This document shows positions 35,213-43,730 of a stretch of DNA of 64,000 nt, piece by piece. The DNA is from Salinispirillum marinum. GTDB lineage: Bacteria > Pseudomonadota > Gammaproteobacteria > Pseudomonadales > Natronospirillaceae. The notes beneath the pieces were generated by a model that saw only the letters and a list, made by a program, of their open reading frames with translations, did not search any database and had not been told where the DNA came from. Location of the stretch: the NCBI RefSeq assembly GCF_042651565.1, contig NZ_JBHSDF010000002.1. The stretch is one strand, 5' to 3'. Every line of letters begins with the position of its first letter. Within the stretch, counting starts at the first letter, position 1. The position numbers were made by a program, and so were the translations under genes.

Positions 35213-35446
35213 ATGTCAGTTGGATCGGTATTTGTGAACAACAGAACTCAAGCGGTTAGATTACCCGCCGACACCCGATTTCCTGATCAGGTCAAGAAGG
35301 TAAACGTTCGCGTTGTTGGGCACGACAGGATCTTGTCGCCGATTGAAAACACTTGGGACACCTTCTTTCTCGCTGACGTGTCCGTAACCGATGACTTCAT
35401 GACGGAACGTGCCGCTCAAGAGCAGTCGGAACGGGAAGCGTTTTGA
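35213..35446 (+). CDS. vapB: VapB-type antitoxin (SpoVT/AbrB-like)
   Basis: The 77-residue protein has the swapped-hairpin DNA-binding fold typical of VapB/MazE antitoxins: VFVNNRTQAVRLPADTRFPD at the N-terminus, followed by a flexible acidic C-terminus that would wrap the toxin. AAGGGG precedes the start. It overlaps the toxin gene by one base (TGATG). Confidence 0.85.
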   Translation: MSVGSVFVNNRTQAVRLPADTRFPDQVKKVNVRVVGHDRILSPIENTWDTFFLADVSVTDDFMTERAAQEQSEREAF

Positions 35447-35844
35447 TGTTGAAGTACATGCTCGACACCAACATCGTCATCTATGTCATCAAGCGCCGCC
35501 CGATTGAAGTTCTGGAGGTGTTTAATCTTCATGCCGGTCAGATGTGTGTCAGCTCGATCACCTTAGCAGAGCTATTGCACGGCGCCGAGAAAAGCGCCAA
35601 ACCTGAGCACAATCTGCGGCAAGTAGAAGAGTTCTTTTCTCGGTTGGATATTTTGGACTATGGTCAAAAAGCGGCCGCTCACTACGGCCAAATCCGCACT
35701 GAGCTAGAGCGCAAAGGCACGCCAATTGGCGTTAATGATTTGCACATTGCCGGTCATGCGCGCAGTGAAGGCCTAACGCTCGTAACGAACAATATGCGGG
35801 AATTCGAGCGCATCGAGGCACTGCGACTCGAAAACTGGGTTTAA
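35446..35844 (+). CDS. vapC: VapC-type PIN-domain ribonuclease toxin
   Basis: The 132-residue PIN protein has the acidic active-site set: Asp7 in YMLDTNIVIY, Glu in ITLAELLHGAEKS near residue 42, and Asp in VNDLHIAGHAR near residue 98, with TNNMREFERI at the end. VapC toxins cleave initiator tRNA or rRNA when freed from VapB. All catalytic residues seem intact. The pair stands alone between the chemoreceptor operon and the GDT1-family gene; nothing suggests an integrated element. Confidence 0.9.
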   Translation: MLKYMLDTNIVIYVIKRRPIEVLEVFNLHAGQMCVSSITLAELLHGAEKSAKPEHNLRQVEEFFSRLDILDYGQKAAAHYGQIRTELERKGTPIGVNDLHIAGHARSEGLTLVTNNMREFERIEALRLENWV

Positions 35845-35868
35845 TACCACTTGGGAACCTTACCAACG

Positions 35869-36141
35869 TTATGCGTTATATAGGGTAAAAGCCCCTATCG
35901 CAATAAACCCCACACCAGCAATGTAGTGCAGGTACTTCTCATTGATGTAACCAGACAACAAGCTACCTGCCAATACACCAATGGCGGAGGCTACAATTAA
36001 CGCGGCGGAGGCAGCGAGAAATACGGTGTACTTGCTGACTGCTTTATCGGTGGCGAACAGCATAGTCGCTAATTGTGTTTTGTCGCCGAGTTCAGCCACA
36101 AATACCGAGGCAAAAATGGTGAAGAAAATTTTCCAATCCAT
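35869..36141 (-). CDS. TMEM165/GDT1-family protein, single-repeat form
   Basis: The 90-residue membrane protein has three helices and one copy of the family signature ELGDKTQLATMLFA (residues 17-30). GDT1/TMEM165 relatives are Mn2+ or Ca2+ transporters, usually about 190-220 residues with two copies of E-x-G-D-K/R-S/T; this protein has one and would need to dimerise. It converges with vapC and lies downstream of the LysR gene. Confidence 0.88.
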   Translation of the reverse strand: MDWKIFFTIFASVFVAELGDKTQLATMLFATDKAVSKYTVFLAASAALIVASAIGVLAGSLLSGYINEKYLHYIAGVGFIAIGAFTLYNA

Positions 36142-36196
36142 ACCGCTAGGCTCGCAATAATTTGGCGCCAGAGTTTAGCACGCTCGACCTAAAAGA

Positions 36197-37114
36197 CTAG
36201 GCTCCATGATAGGCCATCATTTCCGGCCCGAAACTTTGCCGGACCTCCTCTTTCATCCATTGCATAAACCACTTCACCTTAGCGCGCACAAAGTGTGCTT
36301 CTGGTGCTACCAGGTAGTAACCGTAGGGTGAATCCAGCTCTAGGGCGAACAGCTTTTTCAGCGCACCCTGATCCACAAAATGCTGCACTAAACTGCGCCG
36401 AACCAAGGCCACACCCTGCCCCCCCATGGCGGCATCCACCAGCATGGACGCATCGGCAATGGTCAAACAGCGCTCGGCCACAGCAGTTTCTATGTTGTGG
36501 CGGCGGAACCATTCCGCCCAACCTTGTTCGTCCGTACTGGTATCTTCCAATAAGGGCAATTGGGTCAGGTTATCGAGGCTCGGCGTGTGCTCGGCAATGA
36601 AGTCGGGGGTGGCGACCACCAGCAGACTATCACGGAGCAGAAACTCGCTGCGTAAACCGGGGTATTGACCGGAACCATAGCGAATCGCCAGATCCATTTC
36701 GCCGTCAGAAAAGGTTTCCAACTGCTGGGTCGGTTTAAGATTAAGGCGAATTTCCGGGTGCAGTTGCCGAAACTGCCCCAAGCGGGGCACCAACCAACGC
36801 GAGGCAAACGCTGGCATCACCGAGAGGTTAATGACGTTCGGGTCGGCATCATCCTTCACCAAGGTAACGCCTGCCCGCAGTGCCGAAAAACCTTGCTGTA
36901 CATAGGGCAGCAACCGCTGTCCATCCTTGGTTAACCGCACTTCACGATTGCCACGCTCAAACAAACTCACGCCCAAGAAGTCTTCTAACTGACGAATTTG
37001 GTGGCTCACCGCCGCTTGGGTCACAAACAAATGCTCGGAAGCCCGTTTAAAGCTCTCGTGCTCGGCCACGTACCAAAAGGTACGCAACGACGTCAGGGGT
37101 GGTAAATCTGCCAT
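36197..37114 (-). CDS. LysR-family transcriptional regulator (GcvA-like)
   Basis: The 305-residue protein starts with a LysR helix-turn-helix (LTSLRTFWYVAEHESFKRAS, then VTQAAVSHQIRQLEDFLG) and a C-terminal effector domain (INLSVMPAFASRWLVPRLGQF, then MDLAIRYGSGQYPGL) like GcvA/AmpR-type regulators. The target is unknown; it lies 24 bases after the ABC permease gene on the same strand, so it may be in that operon or have its own promoter. Confidence 0.9.
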   Translation of the reverse strand: MADLPPLTSLRTFWYVAEHESFKRASEHLFVTQAAVSHQIRQLEDFLGVSLFERGNREVRLTKDGQRLLPYVQQGFSALRAGVTLVKDDADPNVINLSVMPAFASRWLVPRLGQFRQLHPEIRLNLKPTQQLETFSDGEMDLAIRYGSGQYPGLRSEFLLRDSLLVVATPDFIAEHTPSLDNLTQLPLLEDTSTDEQGWAEWFRRHNIETAVAERCLTIADASMLVDAAMGGQGVALVRRSLVQHFVDQGALKKLFALELDSPYGYYLVAPEAHFVRAKVKWFMQWMKEEVRQSFGPEMMAYHGA

Positions 37115-37138
37115 GCAAGCCCTATCAAAGTGAAATGA

Positions 37139-38152
37139 TCAACGATGGTCGCTGTCCCAATTGAACAACCACACACCTAAGGTAAGAAACAGTAACGTCA
37201 TCCCACCCAATACCGCCAGATGGAATTGAATATCCAGCAGGCTTGCGCCGTCTAACATGACGCGACGGGCGGCTTCTACCAAATGCGTTAAGGGTAAGCA
37301 CTGCGCTAACCACTGCAACCAATTCGGTGCGCCTTCGATGGAAAACCATGCGCCCGACAAAAACATCATGGGCCAGGTGCTGAAGTTGATCAAGCCGCTC
37401 GTTAATTCTTCGCTTCGACTGCGGGCAGCCATCAACAAACCCAACGCGGTCAAACAAAGCGCGCCTAAAATACCTACCACCAGCAAGTGAATATACTGAC
37501 CGAGCATCACAATCTTCAGCGTCCACTGGCTGCCCAATAGCAGCGCGCTGCTCAACACCATCACCATTAATAAGCGCGATACAATATGTGCACTGAGAAA
37601 TTCCCACGCCCCCAGCGGCGTTGCCTGTAGGCGTTTTAAGACCCCGTTTTTGCGGTAACGCACCATCACATAACCCACGCCAAACAGGCAGGCAAACATG
37701 ATGTTCATCGCTAAAATTCCGGGCAAGGCCCAGTCCACATAACGAATATCGAGCCCGCCAATTAAACGGCGACGATATTCCGGGTCCATGTAGGCCAGTA
37801 AGCGCTCAACCACCGCGCCCTCGCTTGAGGTTTCGTTAATCCAATACAGCCGCTGGTCGACATCTAACACCATATGCACATGGTGGCGGCGCAACCGTTC
37901 TAACGCTGCGTCCAAACTGGCGTATTTCACCACGGCGACTTCTTCTAGGGTAGTGATCTGCGGCTTACTGACGTAGGCGTCAAGCTCACTGACCAGACCC
38001 ACCTTGAACACCGGACGTGCGGTTGCACCAAAAATCAACGTGAAGCCTACAATCAACATAATGGGAAACAGAATATTCCACGACAGCGTTGCCCGGTCAC
38101 GGAAGAATTCCAGATTGCGCGCCCGCAACACAGCCCAAAAACGCGCCAGCAT
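37139..38152 (-). CDS. ABC-2 type exporter permease
   Basis: The 337-residue membrane protein has one helix near residue 30, an extracytoplasmic domain (about 50-165), and five more helices in the C-terminal half, with FGVGYVMVRYRKNGVLKRLQATPLG near residue 180. That fits the DrrB/ABC-2 permease family. It is the partner of the ATPase encoded upstream, overlapping it by one base (TGATG). The exported compound is unknown. Confidence 0.87.
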   Translation of the reverse strand: MLARFWAVLRARNLEFFRDRATLSWNILFPIMLIVGFTLIFGATARPVFKVGLVSELDAYVSKPQITTLEEVAVVKYASLDAALERLRRHHVHMVLDVDQRLYWINETSSEGAVVERLLAYMDPEYRRRLIGGLDIRYVDWALPGILAMNIMFACLFGVGYVMVRYRKNGVLKRLQATPLGAWEFLSAHIVSRLLMVMVLSSALLLGSQWTLKIVMLGQYIHLLVVGILGALCLTALGLLMAARSRSEELTSGLINFSTWPMMFLSGAWFSIEGAPNWLQWLAQCLPLTHLVEAARRVMLDGASLLDIQFHLAVLGGMTLLFLTLGVWLFNWDSDHR

Positions 38153-39042
38153 CAGTTCGCCTCCTGCAAAGGATTACCGGTCAACTTGATAAACAGATCA
38201 TCCAGCGTTGGGGTTTGCACCTGCAACTGCGATAACGGCACCCGGGCGGCCAGTAAATCCGCCAGCAGCACTTCAACCTGTTGGGTTTGAATATACAGCC
38301 GCCCTTGGCTGAGGTAGGAGGCATAGCGTTGACGCATGTCGTCGGGTAACACCACGTCATTCAACCCGACCAAGGCCCCGGAAAAATGCTCCGCCAACAG
38401 CGCTTGCGGTGCACCTTCAGCAATGATCTGACCTTGGTCCATGATGGCGATGTGGTCACACAGAGTTTCCGCTTCATCCATATAGTGCGTGGTCAACACA
38501 ATGGTTTTACCGCGCGCCTTAATCTGTTGCAGTAGGTCCCAAAACTGGCGGCGTGCTTGCGGGTCCAGCCCCGTGGTGGGTTCATCCAGAAACACTACCC
38601 GAGGATCATTCACCAAGGCTAACGCCAGCAGCAGCCGTTGACGCTGCCCGCCGGAAAGCCGTCGCGCATCGCGGTTGACCACATCATGCAAGTGACACAA
38701 CGCAACCAACTCATCCAACGCCAACGACCGCTCATAAAACGAAGCGAACAGGCGCAAGGTTTCACGCACGGTCAGATAATCGGGTAAGGCGGTTTGTTGA
38801 AACTGAATGCCAATATCCTGATAAATCGCACGCGCTTTCAAAGGTTGGCCAAAATAATGAATGTCGCCAGACGTAGGGCGTAAAATACCTTCCAACATCT
38901 CAATGGTGGTCGTTTTCCCCGCCCCATTGGGACCCAACAAACCAAAGCAGGTGCCCTCGGCCACCTGAAAACTGATATGATCTACGGCCGTCATCTGCGC
39001 ATAGCGTTTTACCAGATGGCGGACTGTGATAACTGGCTGCAT
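38152..39042 (-). CDS. ABC-type exporter ATP-binding protein
   Basis: The ATG at 39042 has GGAG upstream and gives MQPVITVRHLVKRYAQMTAV; the 296-residue protein has Walker A GLLGPNGAGKTTTIEML, a signature RRLSGGQRQRLLLALAL, Walker B VVFLDEPTTGLD and an H-loop TTHYMDEAE. It is of the DrrA/CcmA type with the usual C-terminal extension. With the permease it forms a two-subunit efflux system. Confidence 0.92.
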   Translation of the reverse strand: MQPVITVRHLVKRYAQMTAVDHISFQVAEGTCFGLLGPNGAGKTTTIEMLEGILRPTSGDIHYFGQPLKARAIYQDIGIQFQQTALPDYLTVRETLRLFASFYERSLALDELVALCHLHDVVNRDARRLSGGQRQRLLLALALVNDPRVVFLDEPTTGLDPQARRQFWDLLQQIKARGKTIVLTTHYMDEAETLCDHIAIMDQGQIIAEGAPQALLAEHFSGALVGLNDVVLPDDMRQRYASYLSQGRLYIQTQQVEVLLADLLAARVPLSQLQVQTPTLDDLFIKLTGNPLQEAN

Positions 39043-39166
39043 GTCACTCCATTGTGATTGGCAACAAAAAATTGCAGTAAGGTTGCGGCACAACGCTGCA
39101 AAGCATGGCATTTTATCCCGTTGGTGCAGGGCTTAATACCCCACGCCGTCGCTCAAATTTTTTTGG

Positions 39167-40072
39167 ATGATTTTTTCCTTTATGCCGAACCCGATGATGG
39201 ACGCCAAGCCGACGTTCAGTTTTGTCACCGAGCAGGCCACAACCCTGGGTGTGGACGCGGCTATTTTGCTGCAATTCGTCACTGAATTGTGGTCTTTACG
39301 CAGTTTTTCTGACGCGCCGGGAACATTGGCCGCGCCCGCCGAGGTATGGCTCAACCGGCTGCCGTTTTTTTCGCCGGCGCGATTTAAGCTGGCCTTGGAA
39401 ACGCTGCACGATACCGGGCTGATTTGGGTCTCCGAAGATGAAGACCACATCCATGTTGAAATACCGGGTGACACGTCGGGACGACCGCCTAAAACAACCG
39501 TAAAGACCACCAGAACGCCGACCGTCACTCAGCCAACGCAGGCCAATCGAGCGGTCCAGACAGCGGACAGTGCTGCAGGGGAACCAACGGCCAGCGCAAA
39601 CCCGGCCCGCCTGCTCAACCAAAGTGGTGATGCGTTATGGGCTCAATTGAGTCAAAACGACCAATCGTCCGCGCCTAAAAACACGGATCACACACCAGAG
39701 TCCGACCAAAGTACGCCCAAAAACAGCAGCGCTCCGCGAAAACGACAACGCGTCACGAGCCAGTGGCAGCCCAGTGATCAGTGTGCCGATATGGTGAAAT
39801 CACGCGGCATAGATTGGGCATTTGCCATGGCACAACGGGAAGCCTTTGTGCTTTACTACATGGATTCAGGACAAATGAGTACCAGTTGGGACAGCAAGTT
39901 CCTCGACTGGGTGAATCGACGCTGGCAATATCACTTAAATGACCGACAACATGGCAACCAAACCCACGCCTCCGACGCGCAACCAAAAGACGACAGCCGT
40001 GAACGAGCTCCTCGTGAACGCAAACAGCAACTTCGACAAAAGCTCCGCGACATCGGGGACCTCGACTGGTAG
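39167..40072 (+). CDS. DnaT-like primosomal protein
   Basis: The 301-residue protein has an N-terminal part (residues 10-100) with the pattern of a winged-helix-like domain, a Thr/Ala/Asn-rich linker, and a DnaT-type ssDNA-binding domain near residues 198-255 (WQPSDQCADMVKSRGIDWAF, then SWDSKFLDWVNRRW), followed by a basic tail ending LRDIGDLDW. DnaT aids primosome assembly at restart. Alternate starts at 39182, 39194 and 39197 cannot be excluded. The 3' end overlaps the next gene. Confidence 0.7.
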   Translation: MIFSFMPNPMMDAKPTFSFVTEQATTLGVDAAILLQFVTELWSLRSFSDAPGTLAAPAEVWLNRLPFFSPARFKLALETLHDTGLIWVSEDEDHIHVEIPGDTSGRPPKTTVKTTRTPTVTQPTQANRAVQTADSAAGEPTASANPARLLNQSGDALWAQLSQNDQSSAPKNTDHTPESDQSTPKNSSAPRKRQRVTSQWQPSDQCADMVKSRGIDWAFAMAQREAFVLYYMDSGQMSTSWDSKFLDWVNRRWQYHLNDRQHGNQTHASDAQPKDDSRERAPRERKQQLRQKLRDIGDLDW

Positions 40073-40763
40073 CCGTGCCTTCGACCATGATGTAAAAATC
40101 ATGGTCAATATGTTGTTTGCGCGTTTGCATCATATCTACACCCACAAATTCGAAAGTGCCTATGGTGATGAAGACACCATGAAATACGCCAAGCGTGAGT
40201 GGGCGATGGTGCTGGCCGACTTTCCATTGCGTGCCGTTGAACTGACCATCGATGCCATTCGCGTGCGCTATGCCTGGCCACCAACCATAGCCGAATTTCT
40301 GGCTACGCTGAGTGAAGTCGCCAAACCGGCCGATTTACCGGATGCCCGCGAGGCGTATCAACAGGCCTGCTTTGTCGGCAATAGCCCGTTAACACAGTAT
40401 TGGTCGCATCCTGCGGTCTATCATGCGGCGCGGCAAACCGGCTTTTTCCGCTTGCGCACGGAGCCCGAGCAGCAGGTGTGGCCGATTTTCCAACAGCATT
40501 ATCAGGCCCTGACGTTACGCTTATGCAAGGGTGAAGCACTGGAAATTCCGGAACCTCCAGCACTGCCGCCACCGGCCGATACCGGACCATCGTTTGATCT
40601 CGACGCTTTTTGCACCGAGCACAAGGTTACCCCGACGCAAGTGGGGCACTTGTTCCACTATCTTGAGTTGCCCTTCGGTAGCCAAATACGGGCCACCTTC
40701 AGAGCGCGGGCTCTCAATGGCCTAAAAGCGCTGGCAGTGCCGACGGAGGCACTGCCAGAGTAA
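39939..40763 (+). CDS. Replication protein P-like helicase loader
   Basis: The 274-residue protein has a lambda-P-like core from about residue 46: MLFARLHHIYTHKFESAYG, then YAKREWAMVLADFPLRAVEL and RYAWPPTIAEFLATLSE. Lambda P binds DnaB and loads it at the origin. The first 45 residues are low-complexity and are encoded in the 134-base overlap with the DnaT-like gene, so the start could be later (40101 is the next ATG, inside the conserved part). The position after dnaT-like matches E. coli dnaTC, with the AAA+ DnaC replaced. No adjacent phage genes are seen. Confidence 0.6.
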   Translation: MTDNMATKPTPPTRNQKTTAVNELLVNANSNFDKSSATSGTSTGSRAFDHDVKIMVNMLFARLHHIYTHKFESAYGDEDTMKYAKREWAMVLADFPLRAVELTIDAIRVRYAWPPTIAEFLATLSEVAKPADLPDAREAYQQACFVGNSPLTQYWSHPAVYHAARQTGFFRLRTEPEQQVWPIFQQHYQALTLRLCKGEALEIPEPPALPPPADTGPSFDLDAFCTEHKVTPTQVGHLFHYLELPFGSQIRATFRARALNGLKALAVPTEALPE

Positions 40764-40866
40764 GGCATCTCGTACCAGAGTACGAACTCGCTTTTCGCTC
40801 CCCCTCAGTCTCTGTATAGACGCATGGCATACTGTGCGTCTGAACACCAACGCATGAGAGCTGTTT

Positions 40867-41889
40867 ATGATCACCCAACCATCTCGCCCAACGTATGTTC
40901 CGGCCGCCGAGCGCTATGAGCGTATGGCCTTTCGTCGCTGCGGTGCCAGCGGGCTCCAATTGCCGCTGTTATCGTTAGGTCTATGGCAAAACTTCGGCGC
41001 CGTCGATGCATTGCATAATTCGCGTGCCATGGTGCATACGGCGTTTGATTTAGGCATTACCCACTTTGATTTAGCGAACAATTACGGCCCGCCGTACGGC
41101 TCCGCAGAATCCACCTTTGGACAGATCCTGCAGGATGACCTGCGGCCCTTCCGCGACGAACTCATCATTTCCAGCAAGGCGGGCTACGACATGTGGCCCG
41201 GCCCCTACGGCATTGGTGGTTCGCGCAAATACCTGATTGCCAGTATTGATCAAAGCCTCAAACGTACCGGCCTGGAATATTTCGATATTTTCTACAGCCA
41301 TTGTCCCGACCCGTCGACGCCCATGGAAGAAACCATGGGCGCATTGGACACCATAGTGCGGTCGGGTAAAGCGCTGTACGTCGGTATCTCGTCCTATTCC
41401 GCAGAGCAAACCGAATACGCCGCCCGCGTATTGCGCGAAATGGGTACGCCGCTACTCATTCACCAACCTCGCTATAACATTTTTGACCGCCGCCTTGAGC
41501 AAGAAGGGCTGTTGGATACATTGCGTCGCGAAAAAATTGGCGCCATTGTGTTTTCGCCGCTGGAGCAAGGTGTGCTGACCGACAAGTATTTAAAGGGTGT
41601 GCCAGCAGATTCACGCGCTGCACGTAGCGAGCAAATCTACCTGTCGGAAAATGATCTCCAACAGGAGAAAATTGACAAGGCGCAGCAATTGAACGACATC
41701 GCACAAGCGCGTGGACAGAGTTTGGCGCAAATGGCCTTAGCGTGGGTATTACGTGATGACGCCGTGACCAGCGCGATTATCGGTGCCAGCAAGGTCAGCC
41801 AAATTGAAGACAGTGTATCTGCATTGCAGAATCTGTCGTTCAGTGCGGAAGAATTAACGCGCATTGACGCCATTGTGCAAGCGGTATAA
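40867..41889 (+). CDS. Aldo/keto reductase, L-glyceraldehyde-3-phosphate reductase type
   Basis: The 340-residue protein matches E. coli YghZ closely: LSLGLWQNFG, ITHFDLANNYGPPYGSAE with catalytic Asp and Tyr, ELIISSKAGYDMWPGPYG with catalytic Lys, and LIHQPRYNIFDRR. YghZ reduces L-glyceraldehyde 3-phosphate with NADPH and acts on methylglyoxal. It is monocistronic, divergent from none and converging on the MFS gene. Confidence 0.93.
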   Translation: MITQPSRPTYVPAAERYERMAFRRCGASGLQLPLLSLGLWQNFGAVDALHNSRAMVHTAFDLGITHFDLANNYGPPYGSAESTFGQILQDDLRPFRDELIISSKAGYDMWPGPYGIGGSRKYLIASIDQSLKRTGLEYFDIFYSHCPDPSTPMEETMGALDTIVRSGKALYVGISSYSAEQTEYAARVLREMGTPLLIHQPRYNIFDRRLEQEGLLDTLRREKIGAIVFSPLEQGVLTDKYLKGVPADSRAARSEQIYLSENDLQQEKIDKAQQLNDIAQARGQSLAQMALAWVLRDDAVTSAIIGASKVSQIEDSVSALQNLSFSAEELTRIDAIVQAV

Positions 41890-41909
41890 CAACACCCGAT
41901 GGGTTCGTT

Positions 41910-43223
41910 TTAGTCCGTATTGTTCGGCCATGTTTGGTGCAAATGATCAATCACGAAGTGATGGCTGTGTCGGTGCGCGGTGTCGGCTATATGTGGATGA
42001 TCTTTAGATAAATTGAAGTGGGTATGCGCCAAGGACGGCGAATCATTTACTGGCCACAGGTAGATTGCACAACCCAAACAACACAAGACTAAAACAATTA
42101 ACACGATCAGAGTCATTTGAAGTCCCGCCCATGCACCCAACCACCCGACCAAAGGATAGGCCACCAACCAGCCTGTGTGTGACAACGAAAACTGAGCCGC
42201 AAATAAAGCTGGCCTGTCATCGGTGACGGCCGAACGTGTAAGCAATCGCCCTGTCGGCGTTTGCACGGTTGAATAGCCCAAGCCTAGCCAAAACCAGACC
42301 ACCAAAAGGTATAGAAATTGGTCAGTCATTAGCGCCGCAACTAGGCCAACCGACAGGAGAGCACCACCCACCAACATCACCGAACGGTCGCTCCATCGGC
42401 GTATCGCCTTGGGTATCAGCAGCGCCGCCAGCATTGAACCACCGCCAAAAGCCGCAAAGGCTAACGCCGTCGACTGCTCACCGAGATTCATCACGCCCTG
42501 AACCCACACCACGGTGTTCACGATCACCATTGCCCCGGCCAAACTTACCAAAACGTTTAGGGCGACTAGGCTTTGCAATCTCGGCGTAAAACGAAAGATC
42601 GTGAAACCTTTTGTCAGCCGCTTGGAAATCTTTTGCCTGTCCGTTGACCTACTGCTGTTAGGCAAGGCGACTGATACGACCAACAGTGCAGAGGCAGCGA
42701 AGCCCAAGGCCGTTCCCAAAAAAAGTGCCTGGCCACTCACAATCAACAACAGCGTAGCCGCCAAGATTGGACTGACTAAGTTTTCTATGTCGTAAGCCAA
42801 CCTGGAAAGGGACAGTGCCTTTGTATAGTCATCTTCATTCGGAAGCAGTTCTGGCACGGTCGATTGGAAAAGCGGGGTAAATGCTGCGGAAGCGGACTGA
42901 AGAATGGCAATAACAACATAAATTTGCCACGTTTCAGCGACGAACAACAACAGAACAGCAGCGAGTACGCGAATAACGTCCAATGAAACCAGTAAAAACC
43001 GCCTCGAAAAGCCATCAAGCACGGCTGTCGCCAATGGCGCAATGAGCACGTAAGCCAGCATTTTGATCGCCAACACGGTACCCAATACTTGCCCTGCTGA
43101 CATACCCGCCTTGTCGAACGCCAATAAGCTCAACGCCATGGTTGCCAAGCCTGTTCCCAGTAAGGCCGTAACCTGAGCAAAGAACAGATGGCGATATGCT
43201 CTTACACGCAATACAGACAACAT
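41910..43223 (-). CDS. MFS transporter with His-rich C-terminal tail
   Basis: The 437-residue protein has about 12 membrane helices and resembles NreB-type or related MFS exporters. The last 45 residues hold 10 histidines (HTHFN, DHPH, AHRHSHH, DHLH), a probable metal-binding tail as in NreB nickel exporters. It is divergent from three genes coding for a His-rich periplasmic protein, a HupE/UreJ-like membrane protein and an anchor protein, so a transition-metal role is likely. Which metal is not shown. Confidence 0.75.
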   Translation of the reverse strand: MLSVLRVRAYRHLFFAQVTALLGTGLATMALSLLAFDKAGMSAGQVLGTVLAIKMLAYVLIAPLATAVLDGFSRRFLLVSLDVIRVLAAVLLLFVAETWQIYVVIAILQSASAAFTPLFQSTVPELLPNEDDYTKALSLSRLAYDIENLVSPILAATLLLIVSGQALFLGTALGFAASALLVVSVALPNSSRSTDRQKISKRLTKGFTIFRFTPRLQSLVALNVLVSLAGAMVIVNTVVWVQGVMNLGEQSTALAFAAFGGGSMLAALLIPKAIRRWSDRSVMLVGGALLSVGLVAALMTDQFLYLLVVWFWLGLGYSTVQTPTGRLLTRSAVTDDRPALFAAQFSLSHTGWLVAYPLVGWLGAWAGLQMTLIVLIVLVLCCLGCAIYLWPVNDSPSLAHTHFNLSKDHPHIADTAHRHSHHFVIDHLHQTWPNNTD

Positions 43224-43285
43224 GAGTGTTGGAAACCTTTATGAATAACGTGTGATCGTATTCGCATTACCCGTGTTTTTCCAAT

Positions 43286-43308
43286 GGCGATTTTGTGCCA
43301 AAATAGCC
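43286..43308. promoter_or_regulatory. Inverted repeat between divergent metal-handling genes
   Basis: GGCGATTTTG at 43286-43295 and CAAAATAGCC at 43299-43308 pair with one mismatch around TGC. The site lies between the divergent MFS and His-rich genes and could bind their regulator. A further 9-base pair ATGAATAAC (43241-43249) / GTTATTCAT (43315-43323) brackets it. Confidence 0.45.
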
Positions 43309-43342
43309 TCGTTTGTTATTCATTGGCCTAACGAGATTATTC

Positions 43343-43690
43343 ATGACCCGCAAGCGGTGCCGCCCCATTGCTTTTTTGCTGCTGGCAATTGTCGGGATGT
43401 GCTTATCGGAAATAGGCCAACTCTCCGCCCATGCTACCGATGAGTTATCAGAGGTCACCACAAGGGTGCATCATCATGGCCATAGCCATGAAATCTTGAC
43501 TGTTGAGCGTACCGTTGATAGCACCCATCAACATGATCATCACAATCATACGCATGAACCGGCGGGTCAACTGATCACCAGTCTCGTGTTAAACCTTACG
43601 ACCCAAGTTAAAAAACCTTTGGCACTGGTTGAAAACGTGCCCGATAGCCCCCTTTATTTATGGAAACGCCCGCCACGACTCCGGTCTTGA
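43343..43690 (+). CDS. Small His-rich secreted protein
   Basis: The ATG at 43343 gives a 115-residue protein with a signal peptide (about residues 1-30, ending SAHA) and two His clusters, RVHHHGHSHE and STHQHDHHNHTHE, with 11 histidines between residues 42 and 74. It probably buffers or delivers a metal ion in the periplasm for the adjacent HupE-like protein. No known family is recognised. Confidence 0.7.
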   Translation: MTRKRCRPIAFLLLAIVGMCLSEIGQLSAHATDELSEVTTRVHHHGHSHEILTVERTVDSTHQHDHHNHTHEPAGQLITSLVLNLTTQVKKPLALVENVPDSPLYLWKRPPRLRS

Positions 43691-43730
43691 AAAGATAACC
43701 GATCTTATTTCTTAAAATTGGAGTTTCATC

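Noticed and set aside
35213..35844. The vapBC pair as a marker of a genomic island
   Set aside because: No integrase, tRNA target, direct repeats or clear composition shift around it.
40733..40760. Hairpin CTGGCAGTGCC/GGCACTGCCAG at the 3' end of the P-like gene as an intrinsic terminator
   Set aside because: It lies within the coding end and is not followed by a T-run; it may still matter for mRNA stability.
39167..40763. The DnaT/P-like pair as part of a prophage
   Set aside because: Neighbours are an ABC exporter and an aldo/keto reductase; no integrase, terminase, capsid or repressor genes are visible.
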